64,000 bases of DNA from Pedobacter sp. PAMC26386 (GTDB taxonomy: Bacteria > Bacteroidota > Bacteroidia > Sphingobacteriales > Sphingobacteriaceae): assembly GCA_014302835.1 (NCBI GenBank), contig CP060294.1, positions 248,001 through 312,000 on the forward strand, read 5' to 3'. The notes beneath the pieces are model-generated. The model saw nothing but the letters and a program-made list of their open reading frames with translations, had not been told where the DNA came from and searched no databases. Of this stretch, positions 26,217 to 34,093 are shown one piece after another. The stretch's first letter is position 1; each line of letters opens with the position of its first letter. The translations under genes and the position numbers were made by a program.

Positions 26217-27623
26217 ATGGAAATAATTCATCTCAGTGCAGAATGTTATCCGATAGCTAAAGTTGGCGGATTAGGAGACGTTGTAGGCGCATTGCCAAAG
26301 TATCAGAACAAGCTTGGTCACTTTTCTAAAGTAGTGATGCCTGCGTACAATAATTCATTCTTGATTCAAAATGAATTTGAAGTCGTTTATGACGCATGGG
26401 GTAACCTTGGAACTCGTCATTTTCCGGTACGTATTTTTAGAGAAAAAACGAATAAACTAGGTTTTGATCTTTACCTGGTTTACATAGCCGGATTGACAGA
26501 TCGCGACCGGGTATATGGTTATGAAGATGATACCGAGCGTTTCCTTGCTTATCAGATTGCTACCTTAGACTGGATTAGTCAATGGGAACATCGTCCGGAT
26601 GTAATCCATTGTCATGATCACCATACCGGTCTGGTTCCATTCATGACTGGAAACTGTGAGAAATATAAAGCCCTTAGAGATGTTCCTACTGTACTAACTA
26701 TTCATAATGCGCAGTACCAGGGACAATTTGGATGGGATAAATTACATTATCTACCGGCTTTTGATCTTTGGAGATCGGGCTTGCTGGAATGGAAAAAAGA
26801 TATCAATCCACTGGCATCTGCAATTAAGTGTGCCTGGAAGGTAACAACGGTTTCTCCTAGTTATCTTGAGGAAATCAGTTATAATGCTAATGGGCTGGAA
26901 AGTCTGCTGGCCACCGAAAGAGGGAAATCTGCCGGAATTTTAAACGGAATAGATAATGAAGTGTGGGATCCGCAGAAAGATCCTATGCTAGAGAAAACTT
27001 ACAGTATAAGGACAGTAGAAAGTGGAAAAAAAGCAAACAAAGCAGCCTTATGTGATGTTTTTAATTTAGATCCAACAAAGCCATTGTTTACTTTTATCGG
27101 TAGGTTAGTAGGGGAGAAGGGAGCAGATTTATTACCTGAAATTTTTCATAATTCATTAGCGCATAGTCATGGGAATATCAATATTCTCGTTTTAGGCTCC
27201 GGGGACCCTGCTGTTGAAGGAAAGTTGATTGAACTGAAGAACTGGTTTCCCGGAAATTATAACGCTTATATCGGTTACAATGAAAAGCTATCCCACCAGA
27301 TTTATTCGGGAGCTGACTTTTTATTGATGCCTTCAAGGGTAGAACCTTGTGGCCTGAATCAAATGTATGCTTTGCGTTATGGTACTATCCCGATTGTAAG
27401 AAGGATTGGCGGACTGAAAGATACCGTGGTAGATATAGGAGATGGTGGATTTGGTATTTGCCATGATCAGACTAGCGTAAGTGATGTTGGACATGCTATT
27501 GGAAGAGCTTATGACCTTTACCAGAATAAGAAACATGTTAAAGAAATTTTGAAGTATATAATGCAACTGGATCATTCCTGGGATAGAGCAGCCCAACAAT
27601 ATATAGATCTGTACCAAATGTAA
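26217..27623 (+). CDS. glgA: Glycogen synthase (ADP-glucose dependent), GT5
   Basis: This 468-residue cytosolic enzyme elongates alpha-1,4-glucan using ADP-glucose. The GT5 ADP-glucose-binding motif K15VGGLGD lies in the N-terminal Rossmann domain. HCHDHHTGLVPF (about 136-147), FIGRLVGEKGADLL and the C-terminal MPSRVEPCGLNQMYALRYGT complete the family signature. Length fits bacterial GlgA. The glgC gene follows after 9 nt, giving a two-gene glycogen synthesis operon. No branching enzyme, phosphorylase or debranching gene is in the window. A possible structured leader lies 146 nt upstream. Confidence 0.95.
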   Translation: MEIIHLSAECYPIAKVGGLGDVVGALPKYQNKLGHFSKVVMPAYNNSFLIQNEFEVVYDAWGNLGTRHFPVRIFREKTNKLGFDLYLVYIAGLTDRDRVYGYEDDTERFLAYQIATLDWISQWEHRPDVIHCHDHHTGLVPFMTGNCEKYKALRDVPTVLTIHNAQYQGQFGWDKLHYLPAFDLWRSGLLEWKKDINPLASAIKCAWKVTTVSPSYLEEISYNANGLESLLATERGKSAGILNGIDNEVWDPQKDPMLEKTYSIRTVESGKKANKAALCDVFNLDPTKPLFTFIGRLVGEKGADLLPEIFHNSLAHSHGNINILVLGSGDPAVEGKLIELKNWFPGNYNAYIGYNEKLSHQIYSGADFLLMPSRVEPCGLNQMYALRYGTIPIVRRIGGLKDTVVDIGDGGFGICHDQTSVSDVGHAIGRAYDLYQNKKHVKEILKYIMQLDHSWDRAAQQYIDLYQM

Positions 27624-27632
27624 TTTAACCAT

Positions 27633-28907
27633 ATGACTGAAAAAGTACTAGGAGTTATCCTTGGCGGTGGCCAGGGCTCCAGATTATCACCGCTTACGCA
27701 GACCCGTTCCAAGCCAGCAGTTCCAATTGCAGGTAAATATCGTTTGGTAGACATTCCTATTTCTAATTGTCTGAATTCTGGTATTCACCGCATGTTTGTA
27801 CTTACACAGTTTAATTCGGCCTCTTTAAACAAGCATATTAAAAATACTTATCATTTTAGCCATTTCAGTGATGCCTTTGTAGATATTCTTGCGGCTGAGC
27901 AAACGCCGGATAATCCTACCTGGTTCCAGGGAACAGCGGATGCAGTCCGTCAGACTATGCATCATTTATTACAGCATGATTTTGAGTATGTACTGATTTT
28001 ATCAGGTGATCAGTTGTATCAGATGGATTTTAATGAAATGTTAAACGCGCATGAGGAAAGTGGTGCGGAAGTTACATTGGCTACAATTCCAAGTACAGCG
28101 AAGGATGCCACTAGTTTTGGAATTTTAAAAGCCAATGAAGAAAATATTATTACTTCTTTTATTGAGAAGCCAAGTGCGGATCAATTGGGTGACTGGGCCT
28201 CAGATACGGGACCAGAAATGCAGGCTGAAGGACGTAATTATTTAGCTTCGATGGGGATCTATATTTTTAACCGTGATTTACTGGTGAGGATATTTGCTGA
28301 AAATCCAGATGAAAAGGATTTTGGAAAGGAAATTATTCCACGTGTACTGCAAACGCAAAGGGTACTGAGTTTTCAATACGAAGGATATTGGACGGATATT
28401 GGTAATATCTGCTCTTTCTTTGAGGCGAATCTGGGGTTGACCGATGATATTCCTAAGTTCAACTTGTTTGATAGTAACCAGAGTATTTTTACGCGCCCAA
28501 GAATGTTGCCTCCAACCAAGATACTAAGTACTTCCCTGGTAAAGGCGGTGATTGCGGAAGGGTGTATACTGAATGCAGATTTGATTAAACATTCTGTGAT
28601 TGGTATCCGATCAAGGATCGGAAATGGAACGTCTATAGAGAATACATATCTTATGGGAAGTGACAGGTACCAGACGCTTGCAGAAATTGCGGAAGAAAAT
28701 GCTGCGGGAAGACCGCTGATCGGAATAGGAGACAGGTGTAAGATTATGAATGCAATAGTTGATAAGAATTGCAGGATCGGAAACGATGTTACTATTAATG
28801 GCGGGACACATTTAGAAGATGGAGATTTTGAATGTTATGCGGTCAAAGATGGTATTGTGGTGGTGAAGAAAGATGCGGTAATCGCTAACGGGACAGTGAT
28901 CGGGTAG
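27633..28907 (+). CDS. glgC: Glucose-1-phosphate adenylyltransferase
   Basis: This 424-residue enzyme makes ADP-glucose from glucose-1-phosphate and ATP, the donor for the glycogen synthase encoded 9 nt upstream. The nucleotide-binding loop GGGQGSRLSPLTQTRSKPAV is at about 11-30, followed by RLVDIPISNCLNSGI. TWFQGTADAVRQ, LSGDQLYQMDF and IEKP segments mark the sugar-nucleotide pyrophosphorylase core. The C-terminal third (from about 300) has the left-handed beta-helix repeats of the GlgC regulatory domain. The gene ends 11 nt before a very long inverted repeat that may terminate the transcript. Confidence 0.95.
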   Translation: MTEKVLGVILGGGQGSRLSPLTQTRSKPAVPIAGKYRLVDIPISNCLNSGIHRMFVLTQFNSASLNKHIKNTYHFSHFSDAFVDILAAEQTPDNPTWFQGTADAVRQTMHHLLQHDFEYVLILSGDQLYQMDFNEMLNAHEESGAEVTLATIPSTAKDATSFGILKANEENIITSFIEKPSADQLGDWASDTGPEMQAEGRNYLASMGIYIFNRDLLVRIFAENPDEKDFGKEIIPRVLQTQRVLSFQYEGYWTDIGNICSFFEANLGLTDDIPKFNLFDSNQSIFTRPRMLPPTKILSTSLVKAVIAEGCILNADLIKHSVIGIRSRIGNGTSIENTYLMGSDRYQTLAEIAEENAAGRPLIGIGDRCKIMNAIVDKNCRIGNDVTINGGTHLEDGDFECYAVKDGIVVVKKDAVIANGTVIG

Positions 28908-28918
28908 GTTATCCTATG

Positions 28919-29004
28919 CTATAAAATAATACGGAGCTGTTTTTCGGGCTGGGTTTCTTTTGCAAAGAAACATGCCCGAAAAACAGCTCCGTATTATTTT
29001 ATAG
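28919..29004. repeat. 31-bp perfect inverted repeat with nested inner stem
   Basis: The left arm 28919-28949 is exactly the reverse complement of the right arm 28974-29004 (31 bp). Inside lies a second 8-bp stem, GTTTCTTT (28953-28960) with AAAGAAAC (28964-28971), closed by a 3-nt loop and separated by a small mismatch. In total about 39 bp can pair. It begins 12 nt after the glgC stop. It can act as a bidirectional terminator or transcript-end stabiliser, but it is far longer than ordinary terminators here and may be a dispersed palindromic element. Confidence 0.9.
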
Positions 29005-29100
29005 CCGGCTTTCCTGATCCGTATACTGGCCCGTTAGGATGAGAATGCAATCTTGTTGACCATGAGGGTTGCTGGGGAGATGTAGCTGATAGCAGGACTG

Positions 29101-29256
29101 TTAGGAGATAAATTTAAGGTGAATTAAGGAGATAACTTTTGGAGATAATAGAAGGATGTCTTAAGTAGGCAACTTTTGAAGATAACTTAAGGAGACAATT
29201 AATGAAGACAACTTAAGGAGGTAACTTTTGAAGACAACTTATGAAGAGAATTTTTT
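29101..29256. repeat. Degenerate 13-bp tandem repeat array running into a start codon
   Basis: At least six consecutive 13-nt units are in register from 29179 to 29256: AAGATAACTTAAG, GAGACAATTAATG, AAGACAACTTAAG, GAGGTAACTTTTG, AAGACAACTTATG and AAGAGAATTTTTT. More decayed copies extend upstream to about 29101. The consensus is roughly RAGAYAACTTWWG. The ATG of the downstream gene (29241) lies in the fifth unit. The rest of the 333-bp gap 28908-29240 holds the long inverted repeat and no other recognisable element. Confidence 0.8.
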
Positions 29257-30050
29257 TTGGATATATGTTTTTTGCACTCTTAGTTTTGCTGGTTAAACAG
29301 GGGAATGCACAGCTTAAAGAAAGGAAAGGTACCGATTTTTATGGGAAGATGAAAGATTATGATCTTTCTACAGTTTTAATGGCGGATAGCTTTTTAGTGA
29401 TGAATAATGTAGATGATGAGGTTAGTAAATATTTTTTGAAGAGAGAACCGGCTCTGGGGTTTATTGGTGAGAATTATCAGAGGCTCTTTATACATTTTAT
29501 CTCAATTGTTAAAAATGCGCGACAGCCTTATGTGTATACTGTTTATGGTAAGACCAGGGTAAAGGAGAACATTTGTTCTTTTCGGGGAACATTGAAAATT
29601 ATCAGGGCTTTGCTTTTTGAAAAGGATAATATTCCAGGCTATAAACAAGGGATGACTATCTGCGAGCTTGTTTTATACGAGGATAAAAAGCAGTCTGCTA
29701 CCGGGGGTTTTAAAGGAAAACTGACTAGTAAGTTCGTGATTGACAAGAAGGGCAGTTTTAGTTATGATGGGTTAAACTTTGCCTCGGATGGTTATGCTAA
29801 TAACGGGTTTGAAGGGAGCTGGACAAGTTATCAAACTAAGGTGTCTAAAAGATGTGACTGGGGCGATTTTCGGATTCCCAATTCTCGTAAACTGGATATT
29901 GGCGCGGGAGAATTTAGTGTTGATGAAAGGTATCTGAAAAATGGCTGGCAGAGTTATAGGGATGCAAATTCTAATCTTAAATCTTTTGGTTATACAGAAG
30001 AGATTATTGCTGAAGCCCGGGCAAAAGAAGAGGAACAGTGGTGGAAATAA
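29241..30050 (+). CDS. Secreted hypothetical protein
   Basis: This 269-residue protein has a signal peptide (MKRIFFGYMFFALLVLLVKQ then GNAQ, cleavage near residue 24). The mature part includes LMADSFLVMNNVDDEVSKYF, LGFIGENYQRLFIHFISIVKN, GSWTSYQTKVSKRCDWGDFRIP and an acidic/Trp-rich end (AKEEEQWWK). I do not recognise a named domain. The mix of short helices and beta strands suggests a small periplasmic or surface protein of a lineage-restricted family. The start lies inside a 13-bp tandem array, so repeat-number change could alter expression. It converges with the flavoreductase gene, 9 nt apart. Confidence 0.75.
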   Translation: MKRIFFGYMFFALLVLLVKQGNAQLKERKGTDFYGKMKDYDLSTVLMADSFLVMNNVDDEVSKYFLKREPALGFIGENYQRLFIHFISIVKNARQPYVYTVYGKTRVKENICSFRGTLKIIRALLFEKDNIPGYKQGMTICELVLYEDKKQSATGGFKGKLTSKFVIDKKGSFSYDGLNFASDGYANNGFEGSWTSYQTKVSKRCDWGDFRIPNSRKLDIGAGEFSVDERYLKNGWQSYRDANSNLKSFGYTEEIIAEARAKEEEQWWK

Positions 30051-30059
30051 CTCACCACT

Positions 30060-31121
30060 TTAAATCACGATTTTGGTATGGTTAGCGGTTGGATGTCCAG
30101 TGCAGATTAATACTCTACCCTGGGCAATTTCTTCGTCCGTTAAGACCTCGTTATAATCCATTCTAACACCTCCTGCCGTACAGGATGCTACACAGGAACT
30201 ACAAATTCCGGCTCCACAGCTATAGGGTACATTGATATTGTGGGCAAGAGCCACTTCCAGGATTCTTTTATACCAGGGAACTTCTAACTGGTAAACGTTT
30301 TTGTTAAATTCAAGAATGACTGTATAGGTGTTTTTGTCTTTGATGACCTTTTCAGTCATATCATCATCGTCTGCTTCGTCTTCGGGGATGAAATAGGTTT
30401 CTTTTTTTATCTGATCTAAACGGAACCCCATTCCTAAAAGAGAAATTCTGCACATGACCATGTAATCAATTGGACCACAGGTGTAGCATAAGGCATCAGA
30501 CAGATCGTATTGAAGGTTTGCATTGAAGAGATCGTGAATCAGAAAGCTATTTAAACGGGCAAATTGCAGATTTTTGGAATCACTGAACAGGTAAATCAGT
30601 TTAAAACGTTCAGGATATTTTTTCTGCCATTCGTTTAGTTCTTCGTAAAACAGGGTGGTAGAAGCTGAGCGATTGCTGTAAATCAGTACTATTCTGGAGT
30701 TTTCTTCTTGGAGCAGGGCTGTTTTTAAAATGGAATAAACTGGAGTTACACCTACACCAGCAGCAAAAAGGAAGACAGTACGTTTGATTTCCGAAACAGG
30801 TGAATAGGTGAAGATGCCAGTTGGTGGCAGTACCGTCAGGATATCACCTACGGCAGTTTTATGATGCAGGTATTTAGATATTTCTCCATTTTCTACCAGT
30901 TTTACGGCTATACTCAGCGGTTCATCAATTGCCGGAGAACTGCAAATCGAGTAGGAACGTCTGATTTCTTTGCCATTGACCTGGAAAAGAACAGTCAGAA
31001 ACTGACCGGATTCGTATACAGGAAGGCTACCTTCTACGGGTTCAAACTGGATGAAGACGTTGTTTCCGGGACGCTTTGAAATTTCAGTAATACGTAATTG
31101 CAGGGTAGTCATAGAGTGCAA
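30060..31121 (-). CDS. Flavoreductase with C-terminal plant-type 2Fe-2S domain (PaaE-like)
   Basis: This 353-residue NAD(P)H-dependent electron-transfer protein has a FAD-binding barrel (about 10-105, RRSYSICSS), a nucleotide-binding domain (about 110-235, LFAAGVGVTPVYSIL, CGPIDYM) and a C-terminal ferredoxin domain (about 265-353). The cluster ligands are visible as CGAGICSSC plus a distal Cys in VLICTGHP. An acidic linker (EDEADDDDMTEK) joins the last two domains. The order matches phenylacetate-oxygenase reductase-type proteins; no oxygenase gene is nearby. It starts 14 nt after the histidine kinase stop, so it is probably in that operon. ATG 31112 is an alternative start. The redox partner is unknown. 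Confidence 0.88.
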   Translation of the reverse strand: MHSMTTLQLRITEISKRPGNNVFIQFEPVEGSLPVYESGQFLTVLFQVNGKEIRRSYSICSSPAIDEPLSIAVKLVENGEISKYLHHKTAVGDILTVLPPTGIFTYSPVSEIKRTVFLFAAGVGVTPVYSILKTALLQEENSRIVLIYSNRSASTTLFYEELNEWQKKYPERFKLIYLFSDSKNLQFARLNSFLIHDLFNANLQYDLSDALCYTCGPIDYMVMCRISLLGMGFRLDQIKKETYFIPEDEADDDDMTEKVIKDKNTYTVILEFNKNVYQLEVPWYKRILEVALAHNINVPYSCGAGICSSCVASCTAGGVRMDYNEVLTDEEIAQGRVLICTGHPTANHTKIVI

Positions 31122-31135
31122 AGCTATCGATTTCC

Positions 31136-32494
31136 TTAAACATAGTTGAAAACGAGTGAGAAGATAGTTTTCTGATAAGGTAAAGAACTCATTTCCAGAC
31201 TACCATAATGCATTTTCATAATGTTCCTGGTAATCGTTAAACCTATGCCTGAACCGGTTTTACGGGTAGTGAAAAATGGGACGAATATCTTTTCCGCCAG
31301 CTCAGGCTCAATCCCTTTACCGTTGTCACTTACATCAATAAATAGTTTGTTTTGTTCCAGACGGTAATCGATTTCTATAAAGGGTTGGTCTATATCTTCC
31401 AAGGCATGGATACTGTTGGTCACCAGGTTGATTAATGCCTGCTCCACTAATTTTAAGTCTACGCTGATGGTGATTTTGGAAGAGGTCTGCCCAATAGAGA
31501 GTTTTACATTTTTTACAGCCGCGAAAGGCTGCATCAGGATTTGGATATGCTGTAAGATTTCACCAATACTGTGTGATTCAAGTTCCGGAGTCGGTAATTC
31601 AGCAATCAGACGGTAATCCTTTACGAAATCCAATAAGCCGAGAGACCGCCTTTTGATGGCCTGAATTGCAGGTTTAAGATCTTCCAGTTCCTCTTTGTTT
31701 AGCGAATCTTTATTCACCACCAGGCTGTTTACAGTGTCAGAAAGGGAACTGATAGGGGTGATAGAATTAAGGATTTCGTGAGAAATTACACCGATCAGTC
31801 TGTTCCATGCTTCTGTTTCTTTCTGCTCAATTTCATCCTTAATGTTCTGGAATGAAATGATTCTGTAATTGGTATTATATAGGTTAATAGGGATGACTTC
31901 AGTCGATAACTGAATGAGCTTCTCCTGGATTTTAAGTTCCAGGAATCTCTTGCCTCCTTTTTGTATGCTTTCAATTTCAGTGGTGAAAACCGGCAGATGT
32001 TCTTTCAAACGATGCCAGTATTTATAGGCCGGTACTTTCAGCAGGGCTGCTGCTGCCTCATTAAAGAAGGATATTTCCGCCTGTTCCGGTGCGTTGCTGT
32101 CATCTTTCAGAACAATTACACCAACGGGAACTTGCTGAAGAATAGTTTTGATCAGTTGAAACATGGCATCCTGCTCCAACTGGATATCTTTATGTGTTTT
32201 GATAATTTCATCAAATGATCCATACAAATCAGGAAAGCTGCCACTCGTACTCTTATTTTTGAAGTTTAAGGTGTGGTCACGGGTTTTGATAGCCAGAATA
32301 AATCGTTTGATATCTGCCCTGATCTGGTTGATATAATTATAGAGTGAATAGATACTGATAAGCAGGATACAGGAAACACCGGCAATGGTAAACCATAGTT
32401 GGGTTTTCAAAGTCAAATAACCAAGCAGTACAGCCAGTGAGTTGATCAGTAGTAGTTTAATAATGAGCCTGAAAGTAAAGCGTTGATAAAACAT
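31136..32494 (-). CDS. Sensor histidine kinase, NtrY-like
   Basis: This 452-residue membrane kinase has two N-terminal transmembrane helices (about 9-27 and 34-55) with almost no periplasmic loop. A PAS-like region (about 110-215) is followed by a HisKA dimerisation domain with phospho-acceptor His239 (GVISHEILNSITP). The HATPase domain has LINLVTNSIHAL, VSDNGKGI, FFTTRKTGSGIGLTI boxes. The lack of a sizeable extracytoplasmic domain suggests it senses membrane or cytoplasmic signals. It starts 2 nt after the sigma-54 regulator gene and is surely its partner. The pair probably drives the export operon encoded divergently. Confidence 0.94.
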   Translation of the reverse strand: MFYQRFTFRLIIKLLLINSLAVLLGYLTLKTQLWFTIAGVSCILLISIYSLYNYINQIRADIKRFILAIKTRDHTLNFKNKSTSGSFPDLYGSFDEIIKTHKDIQLEQDAMFQLIKTILQQVPVGVIVLKDDSNAPEQAEISFFNEAAAALLKVPAYKYWHRLKEHLPVFTTEIESIQKGGKRFLELKIQEKLIQLSTEVIPINLYNTNYRIISFQNIKDEIEQKETEAWNRLIGVISHEILNSITPISSLSDTVNSLVVNKDSLNKEELEDLKPAIQAIKRRSLGLLDFVKDYRLIAELPTPELESHSIGEILQHIQILMQPFAAVKNVKLSIGQTSSKITISVDLKLVEQALINLVTNSIHALEDIDQPFIEIDYRLEQNKLFIDVSDNGKGIEPELAEKIFVPFFTTRKTGSGIGLTITRNIMKMHYGSLEMSSLPYQKTIFSLVFNYV

Positions 32495-32496
32495 AT

Positions 32497-33867
32497 TTAT
32501 AATCCAAATTTTTCTATCCTGCGGTATAGAGCTGCCCGGGTAAGACCAAGCTCAGCTGCTGCACGTGAAATATTTCCTTTATGGTTTTCTATCGCCTTTT
32601 GTACCATCATCTTTTCCATTTCTTCCAGATCTAGGGTTGCGGGAAGCGGGGCCGATCCACCAAATCTTTGCGGACTCAGCTGTAAATCATTTTCGGTAAT
32701 TTCTGTACCGTCTGCCATGATAATTGCTCTTTCTATCACGTGCTGTAACTCACGGACATTACCTGGCCAATGATATGTTAATAAGGTGTTTCCTGCTTTT
32801 TCAGTGATATGGCTAATGTTTTTATGATACTTAGTACTAAAAGTATGTAAAAAATGATTAGCAAGCAGTAAGATATCCTCTGCCCGCTGATGCAAAGGCG
32901 GAAGTTCTAATTCTACGGTATTGATCCGGAAAAGTAAATCCTGACGGAAGGTCCCCTTGGCTACCATTTCATTCAATGGCATGTTGGTCGCAGTAATCAA
33001 TCTGACATTTACTTTGCGGTCTTTGCTTTCCCCCAGACGGGTAACTGTCCGATTCTGTAATACGGTTAGCAATTTTGATTGTAAGGGTAAAGACAGATTG
33101 CCTATCTCATCGAGAAATATGGTTCCATTATCGGCAAGCTCAAATCTGCCTGGCCTATCATCACGGGCATCCGTAAAGGCACCTTTAGCGTAACCGAAAA
33201 GCTCACTTTCAAACAGGTTTTCATTTAATGAACCCAAGTCAACGTGCATGAAAATGTGATTCTTTCGCAACGAGTGTTTATGCAGCTCATAAGCGAAAAC
33301 TTGTTTCCCAGTCCCATTTTCGCCTAGAATTAATACATTCGCATCTGTAGGTGCTACCTTGATCAAGGTGTTCTGTAAATATTTTATCGGACCTGATGTG
33401 CCAATAATATTTTCAAATTTTCTGGCCTGATCTGTTTGTATGGAGGTGTTTATTTTCTCTAGCTTTTTAACCTTTTTGTTGGATTGTCTTAATTTTGAAG
33501 CAGCCGAAAGGGTAGCATATAATTTCTCATTTTCCCAGGGTTTAAGGATGAAATCAGTAGCCCCTTTTTTTATTGCCTGAACAGCTAATTCCACATTTCC
33601 ATAGGCAGTCATTAAGATAACTACATAATCTTTGTCAATAGATAAAATATGCTCCAGCCAATATAACCCCTCGCGGCCGTTGCTTGCTCCTTTCTGATAA
33701 TTCATATCCAGCAGGATAATATCTATATCATTATGGCTTAGTAGTACATTAATCTCTTTAGGTGATTTACAAGTGACAACCTGGTTGAAGTGCTGTTTTA
33801 AAAAGAGTTTGGCACTTAAAAGAATATCATCGTCATCATCTATTACTAAAACGTTTGCTTCTGTCAT
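32497..33867 (-). CDS. Sigma-54-dependent response regulator, NtrC family
   Basis: This 456-residue activator has a receiver domain (about 4-120, phospho-acceptor Asp54 in ILLDMNY), a sigma-54-interacting AAA+ domain (about 150-390) and a Fis-type helix-turn-helix (about 425-456). The Walker A is GENGTGK (182-188). The sigma-54 contact loop reads GAFTDA (229-234) instead of GAFTGA, a substitution I recall as common in Bacteroidota. It is divergent from the HlyD/ABC operon, whose upstream region carries a sigma-54-like promoter and paired TGTCCG boxes. It therefore likely activates that operon when phosphorylated by the adjacent kinase. Confidence 0.95.
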   Translation of the reverse strand: MTEANVLVIDDDDDILLSAKLFLKQHFNQVVTCKSPKEINVLLSHNDIDIILLDMNYQKGASNGREGLYWLEHILSIDKDYVVILMTAYGNVELAVQAIKKGATDFILKPWENEKLYATLSAASKLRQSNKKVKKLEKINTSIQTDQARKFENIIGTSGPIKYLQNTLIKVAPTDANVLILGENGTGKQVFAYELHKHSLRKNHIFMHVDLGSLNENLFESELFGYAKGAFTDARDDRPGRFELADNGTIFLDEIGNLSLPLQSKLLTVLQNRTVTRLGESKDRKVNVRLITATNMPLNEMVAKGTFRQDLLFRINTVELELPPLHQRAEDILLLANHFLHTFSTKYHKNISHITEKAGNTLLTYHWPGNVRELQHVIERAIIMADGTEITENDLQLSPQRFGGSAPLPATLDLEEMEKMMVQKAIENHKGNISRAAAELGLTRAALYRRIEKFGL

Positions 33868-33945
33868 TTTTCTAAAGATTTTAAGCTTTGCTTAAGGTTA
33901 TTTATTTGGCCAGCTTAAATAGCTGCTGAACAAAAATAGCGGAAT

Positions 33946-33983
33946 TGTCCGTTGCTGTACAACAGGTGTCCGATAATGAACGG
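33946..33983. promoter_or_regulatory. Candidate enhancer (upstream activating site) for NtrC-type regulator
   Basis: Two TGTCCG half-sites occur at 33946-33951 and 33967-33972, exactly 21 bp apart, about two helical turns. The second is followed by CGG at 33981-33983, which gives a partial inverted partner. The boxes lie about 75-100 bp upstream of the sigma-54-like promoter, a usual distance for enhancers of this class. Binding by the adjacent regulator is inferred. Confidence 0.45.
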
Positions 33984-34045
33984 TGTTTTTGTGTTAAAAT
34001 GTTTTAAATTACTGATAAACAGTTGTTTAATTTGGTTTTTTGGCT

Positions 34046-34061
34046 TTGGCATATCCTTAGC
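34046..34061 (+). promoter_or_regulatory. Sigma-54-type promoter of the ABC export operon
   Basis: TTGGCATATCCTTAGC matches the -24/-12 consensus TTGGCACG-N4-TTGC. GG and GC have the required 12-nt register, and only one base of the TTGC element is off. It lies 32 bp before the ATG of the HlyD-like gene, giving a short leader. A sigma-54-dependent regulator is encoded divergently about 180 bp away. Confidence 0.7.
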
Positions 34062-34093
34062 TTAAGGCTGAACAGATATACTACATTACTATC

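Noticed and set aside
29101..29256. CRISPR array
   Set aside because: The units are 13 bp with no unique spacers and no cas genes, so this is a simple tandem repeat.
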